Positions 9,808 to 20,271 of a DNA stretch of 64,000 nucleotides are shown here, piece by piece; position 1 is the first letter of the stretch; each line of letters begins with the position of its first letter. This stretch comes from Lotus japonicus (Eukaryota; Streptophyta; Magnoliopsida; Fabales; Fabaceae), in contig NC_080046.1 in the NCBI RefSeq assembly GCF_012489685.1, positions 42,805,176-42,869,175 of the forward strand, in the 5' to 3' direction. The notes under the pieces are model-generated. The model was given only the letters and a program-made list of their open reading frames with translations, ran no database searches and was not told where the DNA came from. The position numbers and the translations under genes were made by a program.

Positions 9808-12468
9808 ATGGCTTCAAACCCTAACTCCCCTAATCACCCTTCCCCTAACTCCCCTAACCACCCCTCTTCCTCTTCCGGGAGCGACCCTGACTCCACCGCA
9901 GCCGGCGGCCTCCTCTTAGAGGTCCCGGAGATCCCTCCTTACCGATTAAAAACTTTCGCCACTCTGCCGCTTCCAGTCCAAAGAGCCCCCACCCACGAAG
10001 CTATAGACCAACCTTCCATTTTCCAGGATAGTGATCTCATCGTGCAATTCGTGAGCACCCTGGGTGGTTTGTCTGACGATGATGAGTTTAACGCCAAACT
10101 CAGGATTTGGACCTGCAGTTCTGAGGACCGCCCCTGGCTTCATAAGCTCAACGGCGACGTAAAGAGATCCCACTTTTTCTTTGCGTACGAATACATGTTT
10201 GGCGAGCTTGGAGTCAAGCTTCCTTTTTCGCCCTTTGTCCAAACCGTCCTCCGCGACATCAATGCGGCTCCCTGTCAACTTCACCCCAACGCCTGGGCCT
10301 TCATCCGGTGCTTTGAAATTTTATGCGCCGCGGTTGGCACCGCCCCATCTCCCACCAGCTTCTTCTACCTCTACGATGTTGACTCCAAGTCCATCAAAAA
10401 TAGAAGATGGATCTCCTTAAAGGCCCGAGCAGGCCGAAAGTGTTTGTATCCCCATAAAAGCAACGCGAAGTCCTCCTTTGCCCGGAGGTACTTTCGAGTG
10501 GCGGTTCACCTCGCCTATCCAGAGGCATTCACCCTCAGGGACGGGACTGCCCTTTTTCCTCTTTACTGGACGGAGAAGCCCAACGGGATCACCGATCCTT
10601 CAGAGGAATCTTTGTCTGCCAACGACAAAGCCTTCCTGAATCTCCTTGCTCCACTTCCCATCCTTGACTGCTCAACAGTCCTTGAGGGCGCTCGCCTCTC
10701 AAGGACTCCTAAATACTTAGGTCATCCCTAGCTTACTTTTATCATCGACATTTTCTTTCTCACCTCCTATGTTGTCATTGATCGTCTTTTTTTTTATTGT
10801 TGCAGAAGATATGAACTTCACCAACGCTGAGCTCCTGAAAGCCCGCGAGAGGAGACTGGCTCGTTTTTCCCCAAAGTTCAACGCTGAGGGCGATGTAAAA
10901 AAGCGGGGCGGTGCTGAGAACCAAGCTGAGGGCGCCCAAGTCCCCAAGAGGAGGAAATTGGTCAAAATTTCCTCTGTCGCCGGCTCCTCCAACCCTGGCG
11001 CTCAGCCCACCACTACCGCCGCGTCTAAAGGCAAAAATGTCGCCAAAGCCTCCATCGCCACGGCCACCGAGTCACCCACCGTCCCAGCTCCCAATTCCGC
11101 TACCACAGGCGCGGCCACCGCCGCCGCCGCCAAGTCCACTACTGCCGGCGCCACAGCCGCCTCCGCCGGGGCCACAACCACTTCTGCTGACCAGCCACCA
11201 GCCGCTGACACAACCACCAACATTTCTCAATCCTCAACTGTTGAGAAACTTGCCACCGTCAATACCACAAAAGCTGCCGCGTCTTCCGATACTCCTGCCG
11301 GGGAGAAAGAAAAAGAAGATGAAACCCCCAAGTCCCCCCCTCGCCAAGACGCACCTCCTAGCCCGCCCCCAACAAATGATGGGCGCTCCATGCCTTCCCC
11401 GCCTCGCCAAGAGGAAAGATCCTCTCCTAGCGCTGCCACCACCTTTGAAGCAGCCCGGATTGAGCAAGCTCCCGTTCCCGAGGGCGGTTCTTCAAGCTAT
11501 TACAATATGCTTCCCAACGCCATTGCACCTTCAGAATTCTTACTTACCGGCCTCAACCGTGACGTCATAGAAAAAAAAGTTTTGAGTCGGGGCATTGGTG
11601 AGACCAAAGAGGAGACCCTTGCTTGTCTCCTACGCGCTGGATGCATCTTTGCCCACGCGTTTGATAAGTTCAACGCCACCGCTGCTGAAACCGAGAGGTT
11701 GAGGGCTGAAAACACCAGCACCAAGAGGACGCCGCCGGCTGGAAGAAGCGCTTTGACAAACTGCTGGAACAAGCGGGAAAAGAAAAAGTCCAGGCCGACA
11801 AGTTGATTGGTACGGCGGGAATCAAAATCGGCGAGCTGGAAAACGATCTGGAACTAATGAGGGAAGAAGCGGATGGTCTCGATGCAAGCCTCCAGGTTTG
11901 CAAAAAGGAAAAAGCCCAAGTTGAGACGGACTTGGCTGCCAGAAGCGAGGCGCTGGCCGCTAAGGAGTCGCAGCTCGACGCATTACGCGTTGAACTGGAG
12001 TCAGTGAGAAAGGCGCTGGCGGAGCAAGAGAAAAAATCTGCTGAGTCTTTGGCCTCGGCGAAGGCTGACCTGGAGGCTGCGGTGCGAACTGCATCTGAAG
12101 AGATCAAGAAGGCGGACGAGGTCCATGGCGCTGCTCTCGCCGCGAAAGATGCTGACATTACCTCCCACCTTGCAAAGATTAAAGAGCTAGAGGGCGAGCT
12201 GGCGATGGAGAAAGCCAAAGCCGCTGAGGCGAGGGAACAAGCCGCTGACATTGCCTATGACAATCGTGAGCGCGGCTTCTACCTCGCCAAAGACCAGGCC
12301 CAACATTTGTTCCCGAACCTTGACTTTAGCGCCATGGGAGTAATGAAAGAGATCACCACTGAAGGACTGGTTGGTCCCGATGATCCTCCCCTGATTGACC
12401 AACACCTCTGGACCGCCACTGAAGAAGAAGAAGAAGAAACAAGAGAAGAAGAAAGAAATAATGATTAA
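9808..12468 (+). pseudogene. Tat antisense accessory gene (gypsy-type transposon domain plus coiled coil), spliced, one frameshift
   Basis: The gene lies between pol and the 3' LTR of the gypsy element, antisense to it. Exon 1 (9808-10720) starts with a Ser/Pro/Asn-rich leader and then a globular part (residues about 45-300, with HFFFAYEYMFGELGVKLPF) resembling the putative gypsy-type transposon domain of plant Tat accessory proteins. The donor TTAG/GTCATC and the acceptor TTGTTGCAG (10797-10805) join it to exon 2 (10806 on), which continues in phase. Exon 2 has a basic KRRK stretch, a long Ala/Thr/Pro-rich linker and a heptad-rich coiled coil from about 11700 to 12300, ending in an acidic Glu run. 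A one-base frameshift near 11718-11725 splits the coiled coil and is present in both copies, so it is probably real. About 858 codons in all. Its function is unknown. Confidence 0.7.
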
Positions 12469-13420
12469 TGTAATTTTAATTTTTACTTAGCCTTTACCGC
12501 CTTCTGTAATGCACTTTTCTGCCATTTCCATATATAAGCAAACTTCCGCCATTACTCTTATATCGCCTTTTAATACCTTGTAAATTTTGTTGAATGATTG
12601 CTTTTGCCGTAAATTGTTCGGTCATCACTTCGCAAATCGCCACATTCTTGAGAATGGATTCATAGTTTTAAACGCCCTGACGCCCGGAGTAATAAAATAC
12701 TCAACATCCTGAGTACTCAACATCCTGAGTGACTAAGCACTCGCCTTCCACCTTATTCATTCGCCGACCTTATATCCTGCGCTATTTTTCACGCTTCATG
12801 TGATTGAATTACGCCTAACGATTATGTGCGTTAATTTCAACTAGGGCTTGTTGCTTGGTATTTCTCCACCAAGACTTTAAACATTCTCCACAAAGGGATA
12901 AATGGCCTCCATTCTTGAGGGCTTCGCCCGGGGCTTTGCCTTCTCGGGGCTTACTATGCTTGGGTCCCAATGGCCATTTGGGGGTCCCAAGACTTTTGCC
13001 TAGTTAATGGCGCTCGTCGTATTCTGGCGAGACTTACCCAGCACATCGTTTACGGGACCGGCGATCACGTCAGACTTTCCGGGGGGCGATTCCCAGGCAT
13101 CAAAGGCCATTTGTGGAATCGCCACCACCTTCAGGGTTCCAGCAAGCCCCTTTGGGGATCAAGCTTGTCCCACCTAGTGATCGCCGTAATTCTTTGTGTC
13201 GATCGGCAATTCCGATCGTCAGGGAATCCCTAGAATTTTTAGACACGAATTTCATGAATTTTCGTTTTATTGATGATGCGCCTCATTAAAAAACTCCTTT
13301 CGGAGAAAAAGAGCACGCTTTTGTTATGGCAATACATTGGAGAGTTTAAAGACACTTTTTAGAAAAATTTAAAGATATCCAGCTTTGGCGAATTCACTTT
13401 GTTCACCTTCTCGCCTACGA
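12469..13420. other. Gypsy non-coding spacer between accessory gene and pol stop
   Basis: The accessory gene and gag-pol converge on this stretch of about 950 bases. It contains a small tandem repeat (12699-12730). The 87-codon open frame near 12970-13233 has no recognisable domain. It probably holds the 3' ends of both transcripts. Confidence 0.5.
12699..12730. repeat. Tandem repeat, 16 bp x 2
   Basis: ACTCAACATCCTGAGT occurs twice head to tail (12699-12714 and 12715-12730). The unit is itself partly self-complementary (ACTCA..TGAGT). The same pair is present in the copy after the gap. Confidence 0.85.
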
Positions 13421-13447
13421 TCAACTATAATAGTAGCGCAAGCTTAA
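13421..13447 (-). pseudogene. pol: Last codons of gypsy pol, cut off by an insertion
   Basis: On the minus strand the final residues LRYYYS and a TGA stop lie directly next to the LTR of the inserted element. They continue, through the target duplication, the frame that stops at 49150. This shows that the LARD-like element landed only a few codons before the pol stop. The five bases CTTAA (13443-13447) against TTTAA (49150-49154) are the target duplication, with one mismatch. Confidence 0.75.
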
Positions 13448-14671
13448 TGACGAACGCACTGTCGCGGGTGCGTGTCAAAGTATTTTTGCTTTGAATGCAG
13501 TACAAGGTGTTAACACCAGGATCGTTCTCACAAGGACTTGATAAATTATCAATTGATATTAGAGTAAAACAAAAAAACCTAAAAGGGGGTTGATTGATTG
13601 GATTGAAAAGTAACAAAGCAATAACTTAGTCATCGGATTATAACATTCAAGTGCAACAAACCTTCATCGGTTACAAAAGATTAAATCTTCCTCATTGTTT
13701 CCCTAATTCGTGAGAGTTGATTAACTAAGCGAAAATCAATTCTCAGTTTCCTAAACTAAGCGATTAAGAAACAGTTACGAACTAACATGAACTAAGCGAA
13801 CATGCATCAACTCTTATTTCTAAAACTACGGAATTAAGCAAACCCTAGATCAGAAATAAAGATGAAGAGAATTAAAAAAGAAGGAATTTGCATTAAGAAC
13901 AGAACCTCAAGTTTGCAAACACGAGAATATTAAAAATCCTAACACTAACTATGGAGTTTAACAACTCATACTAGAAAAGATGGAGAGAGATATTAGGAGA
14001 AGGTGGAGGAGGTGATGGTGAGATGTGGTGAGGTGGTATGGTGGTCAGGTCTAACAAAAGCCTAAACTCACTTATTTATACTAATAAATAAACATGTTCA
14101 TCAAGTAACAATCTTTGTTATCTAAATCTTTTCTAAATCTTCACAAAATCGGGCTCAAATAAAGGAGTAAGCTGCTGAACAATCAGGCATTCTCGGGTCC
14201 CACAAGAAGTCTGAATCTTCAATTGAGGTAAACATGAGAGTTGTAGCTCTTTAAGTCAGCTTCGCGGTCCTTCAATCGGATCCTAATTCGGAGTTCTGTA
14301 GCCCAAGATATGATCATTTTAGTGCAGACTGTTCCAGACTCGCAGGATTAGCGACAGCAACTTTACAAGGACATTCTAAGCAAGTTTGAGGCTGATTCTT
14401 GAATTATTCTGAACATGAAAGTTGTAGGGCTTCGAGTTAGCTTTCCAACGACATATTATTCGCCCAATTTGGATATTTGTAGCTCCAGGTTCAACCTGTT
14501 CTAGCAAAACAGTCACAGAAACTAAAAGTGTAGAATTAAGCACTTTTCCATGAATAATCCAAATAAGCACTAATGGTCAAAACATGGCTAAGTCATAACA
14601 ATTAAGCACAAAAATGTATATAATGAAGCTTAGAAAGACACACGTAAAGTGTATCAATTATGCGCTTATCA
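13448..14671 (-). repeat. LARD 3' LTR, 1224 bp
   Basis: It runs TGACGAACGCAC to GCGCTTATCA on the plus strand and matches 47897-49149 with roughly ten substitutions seen by eye, plus a 28-base segment present only in the right LTR (near 48073-48100). The matching copy after the gap is 32045-33269. Confidence 0.85.
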
Positions 14672-14690
14672 AATACCCCCGCACTTAACC
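14672..14690 (-). other. LARD polypurine tract
   Basis: The minus strand reads GGTTAAGTGCGGGGGTATT directly before the 3' LTR start (TGATAAGCGC). This is the expected place and composition for the plus-strand primer. Similar AAGTGTGGGGGT strings recur at 45315-45330 and 45939-45957 in the same element. Confidence 0.65.
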
Positions 14691-14712
14691 TTTTGCACTC
14701 CTGGGCAAAACT

Positions 14713-14851
14713 TGTTGGGTCCAGGTGGGCCAGCATCCTGCCTGCAGGTAGCATTCGAAACGGGGCGCTGTCTGCTACGCTATAAGAAATAACGTTGCGC
14801 CCTCACTAACACCAATTGGTTTTGGCGTAGTGGTAAGCGCGTGATCCTACA
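14713..14851 (+). repeat. TRIM 5' LTR, 139 bp
   Basis: It starts TGTTGGGTCCAGG and ends GTGATCCTACA. It contains a TATA-like TATAAGAAAT (14781-14790) and, near its end, TGGCGTAGTGG (14823-14833), which fits the A box of Pol III internal promoters. It is identical by eye to the right LTR of copy 2 (44449-44587). Confidence 0.85.
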
Positions 14852-14853
14852 AG

Positions 14854-14865
14854 TGGTATCAGAGC
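14854..14865 (+). other. Primer-binding site, tRNA-iMet type
   Basis: TGGTATCAGAGC starts two bases after the LTR and is complementary to the 3' end of plant initiator tRNA-Met, as in most copia elements and many TRIMs. On its left is TRIM sequence, and on its right SIRE leader sequence (GCAAGTTCTGATTACC). It is the left recombination junction of the composite. Confidence 0.85.
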
Positions 14866-14923
14866 GCAAGTTCTGATTACCACACCTAACAGTGTTCAGT
14901 GATCCGGGCCGGTGTGAAAAACA

Positions 14924-16834
14924 ATGGCTGCCACCACCAGTGAAACTCAAAGAGATGGTTACAACGCAAAGCCTCCTATGTTCGATGGTCAAAGGTTCGA
15001 ATATTGGAAAGATAGACTGGAAAGTTTCTTTCTGGGTTTCGATGCAGATCTCTGGGATATTATTGTGGATGGCTATGAGCGTCCAGTTGATGCAGATGGC
15101 AAAAAGATCCCAAGGTCAGAGATGTCTGCAGATCAAAAGAAGCTGTACTCACAACATCATAAAGCAAGAGCAATTCTTCTAAGTGCTATCTCCTATGAGG
15201 AGTACCAGAAGATTACAGATCGTGAGTTTGCTAAAGGCATTTTTGATTCTCTGAAGATGTCTCATGAAGGAAACAAGAAAGTCAAAGAATCAAAGGCATT
15301 GTCTTTGATCCAAAAGTATGAATCCTTCATCATGGAGCCAAATGAGTCCATTGAAGAAATGTTCTCCAGATTTCAACTGCTTGTAGCTGGCATACGTCCT
15401 CTCAACAAGAGCTACACAACAAAAGATCACGTCATAAGGGTCATCAGGTGTCTTCCTGAAAGTTGGATGCCTTTGGTGACTTCAATAGAGCTCACGAGAG
15501 ATGTTGAGAATATGAGTTTAGAAGAACTCATCAGCATTTTGAAATGCCATGAGCTGAAGCGCTCAGAGATGCAAGATCTGAGGAAAAAGTCCATAGCCTT
15601 GAAATCCAAATCTGAAAAGGCTAAGGTTGAGAAGTCAAAGGCTCTTCAAGCTGAAGAAGAAGAATCTGAAGAAGCATCAAAAGATTCTGATGAAGATGAG
15701 CTGACTCTGATCTCCAAGAGACTCAACCGCATCTGGAAGCACAGGCAGAGCAAGTTCAAAGGCTCTGGAAAGGCAAGAGGAAAGTCTGAATCCTCAGGTC
15801 AGAAGAAGTCATCAATCAAGGAAGTCACTTGCTTTGAGTGTAAAGAATCAGGGCACTACAAAAGTGACTGTCCAAAATTGAAGAAGGACAAGAAGCCAAA
15901 GAAGCACTTCAAGACCAAGAAGAGTCTGATGGTGACATTCGATGAATCAGAGTCAGAGGATGTTGACTCTGATGGTGAAGTCCAAGGACTCATGGCTATT
16001 GTCAAAGACAAAGGAACAGAGTCAAAGGAAGCTGTTGACTCTGACTCAGAATCAGAAGGAGATCCAGACTCTGACGATGAAAATGAGGTATTTGCTTCCT
16101 TCTCTACCTCTGAACTGAAACATGCTTTGTCTGATATCATGGATAAGTATAACTCCTTGTTGTCTAAGCATAAGAAGCTGAAAAAGAACTTATCTGCTGT
16201 TTCTAAAACTCCTTCTGAACATGAGAAAATCATATCTGATTTGAAAAATGATAACCATGCTTTAGTTAATTCTAACTCTGTGCTTAAGAATCAAATTGCT
16301 AAGTTAGAAGAAGTTATTGCCTGCGATGCCTCTGATACTAAGCATGAATCTAAGTATGAAAAATCTTTTCAAAGATTCCTGGCTAAAAGCGTAGATAGAA
16401 GCTTAATGGCTTCAATGATCTATGGTGTAAGCAGAAATGGAATGCATGGCATTGGCTATTCTAAACCAATTAGAAATGAGCCTTCTGTGTCTAAAGCTAA
16501 ATCCTTGTATGAATGCTTTGTTCCCTCTGGTACCATATTGCCTGATTCTGTACCTGCTGAAGTTGCTAAAAACCCTCTTAAAAAGGGATCTTTCTCTATG
16601 ACTAAATATCATGCAAATATTCCTTTAAAATATCATGTTGAGACACCCAAGGTGATCAGAACCCTTGGGGTAACTAACAAAAGAGGACCCAGAAAGTGGG
16701 TACCTAAGGACAAGATTATCTATGTTGCAGATATCCTTGATAGCTCCACTGAAACACCAATCATGGTATCTGGACAGTGGATGCTCGCGTCACATGACGG
16801 GAGAAAAGCGTATGTTCCGAGAGCTGAAACTTAA
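14924..16834 (+). CDS. gag: SIRE-type copia Gag, copy 1
   Basis: The 636-residue structural protein forms the particle that packages element RNA. The start follows the primer site by only 58 bases. The N-terminal half has the copia Gag fold ([12 protein letters not shown] near residue 26). A CCHC zinc knuckle, [14 protein letters not shown], lies at about 303-316. After it come acidic Ser/Asp/Glu-rich repeats and a coiled-coil-like Lys/Glu segment (about 400-480). The C-terminus ([20 protein letters not shown]) overlaps the start of pol in another frame. The ORF is intact and identical in copy 2 as far as compared. Pol lies one base ahead in frame, so a +1 shift or another device must join them. 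Confidence 0.88.
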   Translation: MAATTSETQRDGYNAKPPMFDGQRFEYWKDRLESFFLGFDADLWDIIVDGYERPVDADGKKIPRSEMSADQKKLYSQHHKARAILLSAISYEEYQKITDREFAKGIFDSLKMSHEGNKKVKESKALSLIQKYESFIMEPNESIEEMFSRFQLLVAGIRPLNKSYTTKDHVIRVIRCLPESWMPLVTSIELTRDVENMSLEELISILKCHELKRSEMQDLRKKSIALKSKSEKAKVEKSKALQAEEEESEEASKDSDEDELTLISKRLNRIWKHRQSKFKGSGKARGKSESSGQKKSSIKEVTCFECKESGHYKSDCPKLKKDKKPKKHFKTKKSLMVTFDESESEDVDSDGEVQGLMAIVKDKGTESKEAVDSDSESEGDPDSDDENEVFASFSTSELKHALSDIMDKYNSLLSKHKKLKKNLSAVSKTPSEHEKIISDLKNDNHALVNSNSVLKNQIAKLEEVIACDASDTKHESKYEKSFQRFLAKSVDRSLMASMIYGVSRNGMHGIGYSKPIRNEPSVSKAKSLYECFVPSGTILPDSVPAEVAKNPLKKGSFSMTKYHANIPLKYHVETPKVIRTLGVTNKRGPRKWVPKDKIIYVADILDSSTETPIMVSGQWMLASHDGRKAYVPRAET

Positions 16835-19826
16835 GCCTGGAGGCGAAGTTGGCTTTGGAGGAAATGAAAAGGGTAAAATTATTGGTACTGGTACTATTTG
16901 TGTAGATAGTAGTCCATGCATTGATAATGTTTTATTGGTAGACGGCTTAACACATAACTTATTGTCTATAAGTCAATTAGCTGACAAGGGTTATGATGTT
17001 ATATTCAATCAAAAGTCCTGCCGGGCTGTAAGTCAGATCGATGGCTCTGTTCTGTTTAACAGCAAGAGGAAGAACAACATTTATAAGATCAGATTATCTG
17101 AGTTGGAGGCTCAGAATGTGAAGTGCCTTCTGTCTGTTAATGAAGAGCAGTGGGTATGGCATAGACGGTTAGGGCATGCCAGTATGAGAAAGATTTCTCA
17201 GCTGAGCAAGCTAAACCTTGTCAGGGGCTTACCCAATCTGAAGTTCGCTTCAGACGCTCTTTGTGAAGCATGTCAGAAAGGCAAATTCACAAAAGTCCCT
17301 TTCAAGGCAAAGAATGTTGTCTCAACCTCAAGGCCGTTAGAACTTCTGCATATCGACCTGTTTGGACCAGTGAAAACTGAGTCTATAGGTGGCAAGAGAT
17401 ATGGGATGGTTATCGTTGATGACTATAGCCGCTGGACATGGGTAAAGTTTCTAACCCGCAAGGATGAGTCTCATGCTGTGTTCTCTACCTTCATTGCTCA
17501 AGTGCAAAACGAGAAGGATTGTAGAATTGTGCGTGTCAGAAGTGACCATGGTGGAGAGTTTGAGAATGACAAGTTTGAGAGTCTGTTTGATTCCTATGGA
17601 ATTACACATGATTTCTCTTGTCCCAGAACTCCTCAACAAAATGGTGTTGTTGAGAGGAAGAATAGAACTCTTCAGGAGATGGCTAGAACCATGCTCCAAG
17701 AAACTGGCATGGCTAAGCACTTTTGGGCAGAGGCAGTAAATACAGCATGTTACATTCAGAACAGAATCTCTGTGAGACCAATTCTGAAAAAGACTCCTTA
17801 TGAATTGTGGAAGAACATAAAACCCAACATTTCTTATTTTCATCCTTTTGGCTGTGTTTGTTATGTTCTCAATACTAAGGATAGATTGCATAAATTTGAT
17901 GCTAAATCTTCTAAGTGTCTATTACTTGGTTATTCTGATAGATCTAAAGGTTTTAGATTTTATAATACTGATGCTAAGACTATTGAAGAATCTATTCATG
18001 TTAGATTTGATGATAAGCTTGACTCTGACCAGTCAAAGCTAGTTGAAAAGTTTGCAGATTTAAGCATTAATGTTTCTGACAAAGGCAAAGCTCCAGAGGA
18101 AGTTGAGCCAGAGGAAGATGAACCAGAGGAAGAAGCTGGTCCCTCTAACTCACAAACTCTGAAGAAGAGCAGAATCACTGCAGCTCATCCTAAGGAATTG
18201 ATTCTGGGCAACAAAGATGAACCAGTCAGAACCAGATCTGCCTTCAGACCCTCTGAAGAGACCTTGCTGAGTCTGAAAGGATTGGTGTCCTTAATTGAAC
18301 CCAAGTCCATAGATGAAGCTCTTCAGGACAAGGATTGGATTCTGGCCATGGAAGAAGAATTGAATCAATTCTCCAAGAACGATGTTTGGAGCTTAGTGAA
18401 GAAGCCTGAGAATGTCCATGTTATTGGAACGAAATGGGTATTCAGAAACAAGCTAAATGAGAAAGGAGATGTAGTCAGAAACAAGGCAAGGCTAGTTGCT
18501 CAAGGCTACAGCCAGCAGGAAGGAATAGACTACACTGAAACATTTGCTCCAGTAGCAAGACTGGAAGCAATCAGACTATTGATTTCTTTCTCAGTAAATC
18601 ACAACATAGTTCTACATCAGATGGACGTAAAGAGTGCCTTCCTAAATGGTTATATCTCAGAGGAAGTCTATGTTCATCAACCCCCAGGTTTTGAAGATGA
18701 AAAGAAACCAGACCACGTGTTCAAATTGAAGAAATCACTCTACGGTCTGAAGCAAGCTCCCAGAGCATGGTATGAGAGACTTAGCTCATTCCTTCTGGAG
18801 AATGAGTTTGTAAGGGGTAAAGTAGATACAACTCTCTTTTGCAAGACTTATAAAGATGATATCTTAATTGTGCAAATTTATGTTGATGATATTATATTTG
18901 GTTCTGCTAATCAATCTCTATGCAAAGAATTTTCTGAGATGATGCAGGCTGAATTTGAGATGAGTATGATGGGAGAATTAAAGTACTTTCTGGGAATACA
19001 AGTTGATCAAACACCAGAAGGAACATATATCCATCAGAGCAAGTACACTAAGGAACTTCTGAAGAAGTTCAATATGCTGGAATCTACAGTGGCCAAGACT
19101 CCAATGCATCCAACATGCATTCTGGAAAAAGAAGATATAAGTGGTAAAGTATGTCAGAAGCTCTATCGTGGCATGATAGGTTCACTTCTGTACTTAACTG
19201 CATCTAGGCCAGACATACTATTTAGTGTTCATTTATGTGCTCGTTTCCAATCAGATCCAAGGGAAACCCACTTAACTGCTGTTAAGAGGATCCTAAGGTA
19301 TCTGAAAGGCACCACTAACCTTGGCTTGATGTATAAGAAAACATCAGAGTATAAGCTTTCAGGTTATTGTGATGCTGATTATGCTGGAGATAGAACAGAG
19401 AGAAAAAGTACTTCTGGAAATTGTCAATTTCTGGGAAGCAATCTAGTCTCATGGGCAAGCAAGAGGCAATCAACCATTGCTCTATCAACTGCAGAGGCAG
19501 AATATATCTCAGCAGCAATATGCAGCACTCAGATGCTCTGGATGAAACATCAGCTGGAGGATTATCAGATCCTTGAGAGCAATATCCCAATCTATTGTGA
19601 TAACACTGCTGCAATTTCGTTGAGCAAGAATCCTATCTTGCATTCAAGGGCAAAGCACATTGAGGTAAAGTATCACTTCATTAGAGATTATGTGCAGAAG
19701 GGCGTACTTCTTCTGAAGTTTGTTGATACTGACCATCAATGGGCAGATATCTTTACAAAGCCCTTAGCTGAAGATAGATTTAATTTTATTCTGAAAAATC
19801 TAAACATGGACTTTTGTCCAGAGTGA
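16722..19826 (+). CDS. pol: SIRE-type copia Pol (protease, integrase, RT, RNase H), copy 1
   Basis: The open frame is 1034 codons, in the copia order. The protease active site [13 protein letters not shown] is at about 15-27. The integrase zinc motif (WHRRLGHAS, then CEACQKGK) is followed by the DDE core ([20 protein letters not shown] near 275, [11 protein letters not shown]). The reverse transcriptase has [26 protein letters not shown] and the catalytic YVDD at 720-723. RNase H has [17 protein letters not shown] and YCDNTAAI near the end. All key residues that I can see are present, so the protein looks functional. The start shown is the first Met. The true N-terminus depends on how ribosomes pass from gag, with which it overlaps by 113 bases. 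Confidence 0.92.
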   Translation: MLQISLIAPLKHQSWYLDSGCSRHMTGEKRMFRELKLKPGGEVGFGGNEKGKIIGTGTICVDSSPCIDNVLLVDGLTHNLLSISQLADKGYDVIFNQKSCRAVSQIDGSVLFNSKRKNNIYKIRLSELEAQNVKCLLSVNEEQWVWHRRLGHASMRKISQLSKLNLVRGLPNLKFASDALCEACQKGKFTKVPFKAKNVVSTSRPLELLHIDLFGPVKTESIGGKRYGMVIVDDYSRWTWVKFLTRKDESHAVFSTFIAQVQNEKDCRIVRVRSDHGGEFENDKFESLFDSYGITHDFSCPRTPQQNGVVERKNRTLQEMARTMLQETGMAKHFWAEAVNTACYIQNRISVRPILKKTPYELWKNIKPNISYFHPFGCVCYVLNTKDRLHKFDAKSSKCLLLGYSDRSKGFRFYNTDAKTIEESIHVRFDDKLDSDQSKLVEKFADLSINVSDKGKAPEEVEPEEDEPEEEAGPSNSQTLKKSRITAAHPKELILGNKDEPVRTRSAFRPSEETLLSLKGLVSLIEPKSIDEALQDKDWILAMEEELNQFSKNDVWSLVKKPENVHVIGTKWVFRNKLNEKGDVVRNKARLVAQGYSQQEGIDYTETFAPVARLEAIRLLISFSVNHNIVLHQMDVKSAFLNGYISEEVYVHQPPGFEDEKKPDHVFKLKKSLYGLKQAPRAWYERLSSFLLENEFVRGKVDTTLFCKTYKDDILIVQIYVDDIIFGSANQSLCKEFSEMMQAEFEMSMMGELKYFLGIQVDQTPEGTYIHQSKYTKELLKKFNMLESTVAKTPMHPTCILEKEDISGKVCQKLYRGMIGSLLYLTASRPDILFSVHLCARFQSDPRETHLTAVKRILRYLKGTTNLGLMYKKTSEYKLSGYCDADYAGDRTERKSTSGNCQFLGSNLVSWASKRQSTIALSTAEAEYISAAICSTQMLWMKHQLEDYQILESNIPIYCDNTAAISLSKNPILHSRAKHIEVKYHFIRDYVQKGVLLLKFVDTDHQWADIFTKPLAEDRFNFILKNLNMDFCPE

Positions 19827-20271
19827 AGATAGATCAGAACCTCTGACTATGATACTTCTTGATCAGAAGATGTCTAGTCCAGAAGGTAACTCAATCAGAG
19901 TGTGTGTGTGCCCACTGGTACTGACTCTGAAGCTGAAACAACAACACGTGCGTCAGAATTTCTGATGCATAGTTCCTTGTGCCCGTGTGACAGTCTGTTG
20001 TGATTGCGTGTAGATATGCTTATCTTCTGTGTGTGATTGTGTATTTTACTGTTACTGTCTATCTTTAATTTTCAACCGTTGATCTTAAAGTGTTTTTTGA
20101 ATCAACAACGGTTATTTGATAAAACCCACTATACACACACGTTCTCTCTCACTTCCGGTTTTCACTCTCGCACTCCCTGCTTTTCAAAACCGCCTCCTTC
20201 GTGATTTCTCTCTCGATCTCTCTTCATCCTTCAAACTTCATCTTCTACCTCAAACCTTCAACCTCTTCAAA

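Noticed and set aside
14713..14851. Cassandra-type TRIM with 5S rRNA promoter
   Set aside because: No 5S rRNA core sequence is present in the 139 bp LTR.
14820..14865. Possible tRNA gene
   Set aside because: An A-box-like word and an iMet-complementary word are present, but no cloverleaf can be formed. The second is a primer-binding site.
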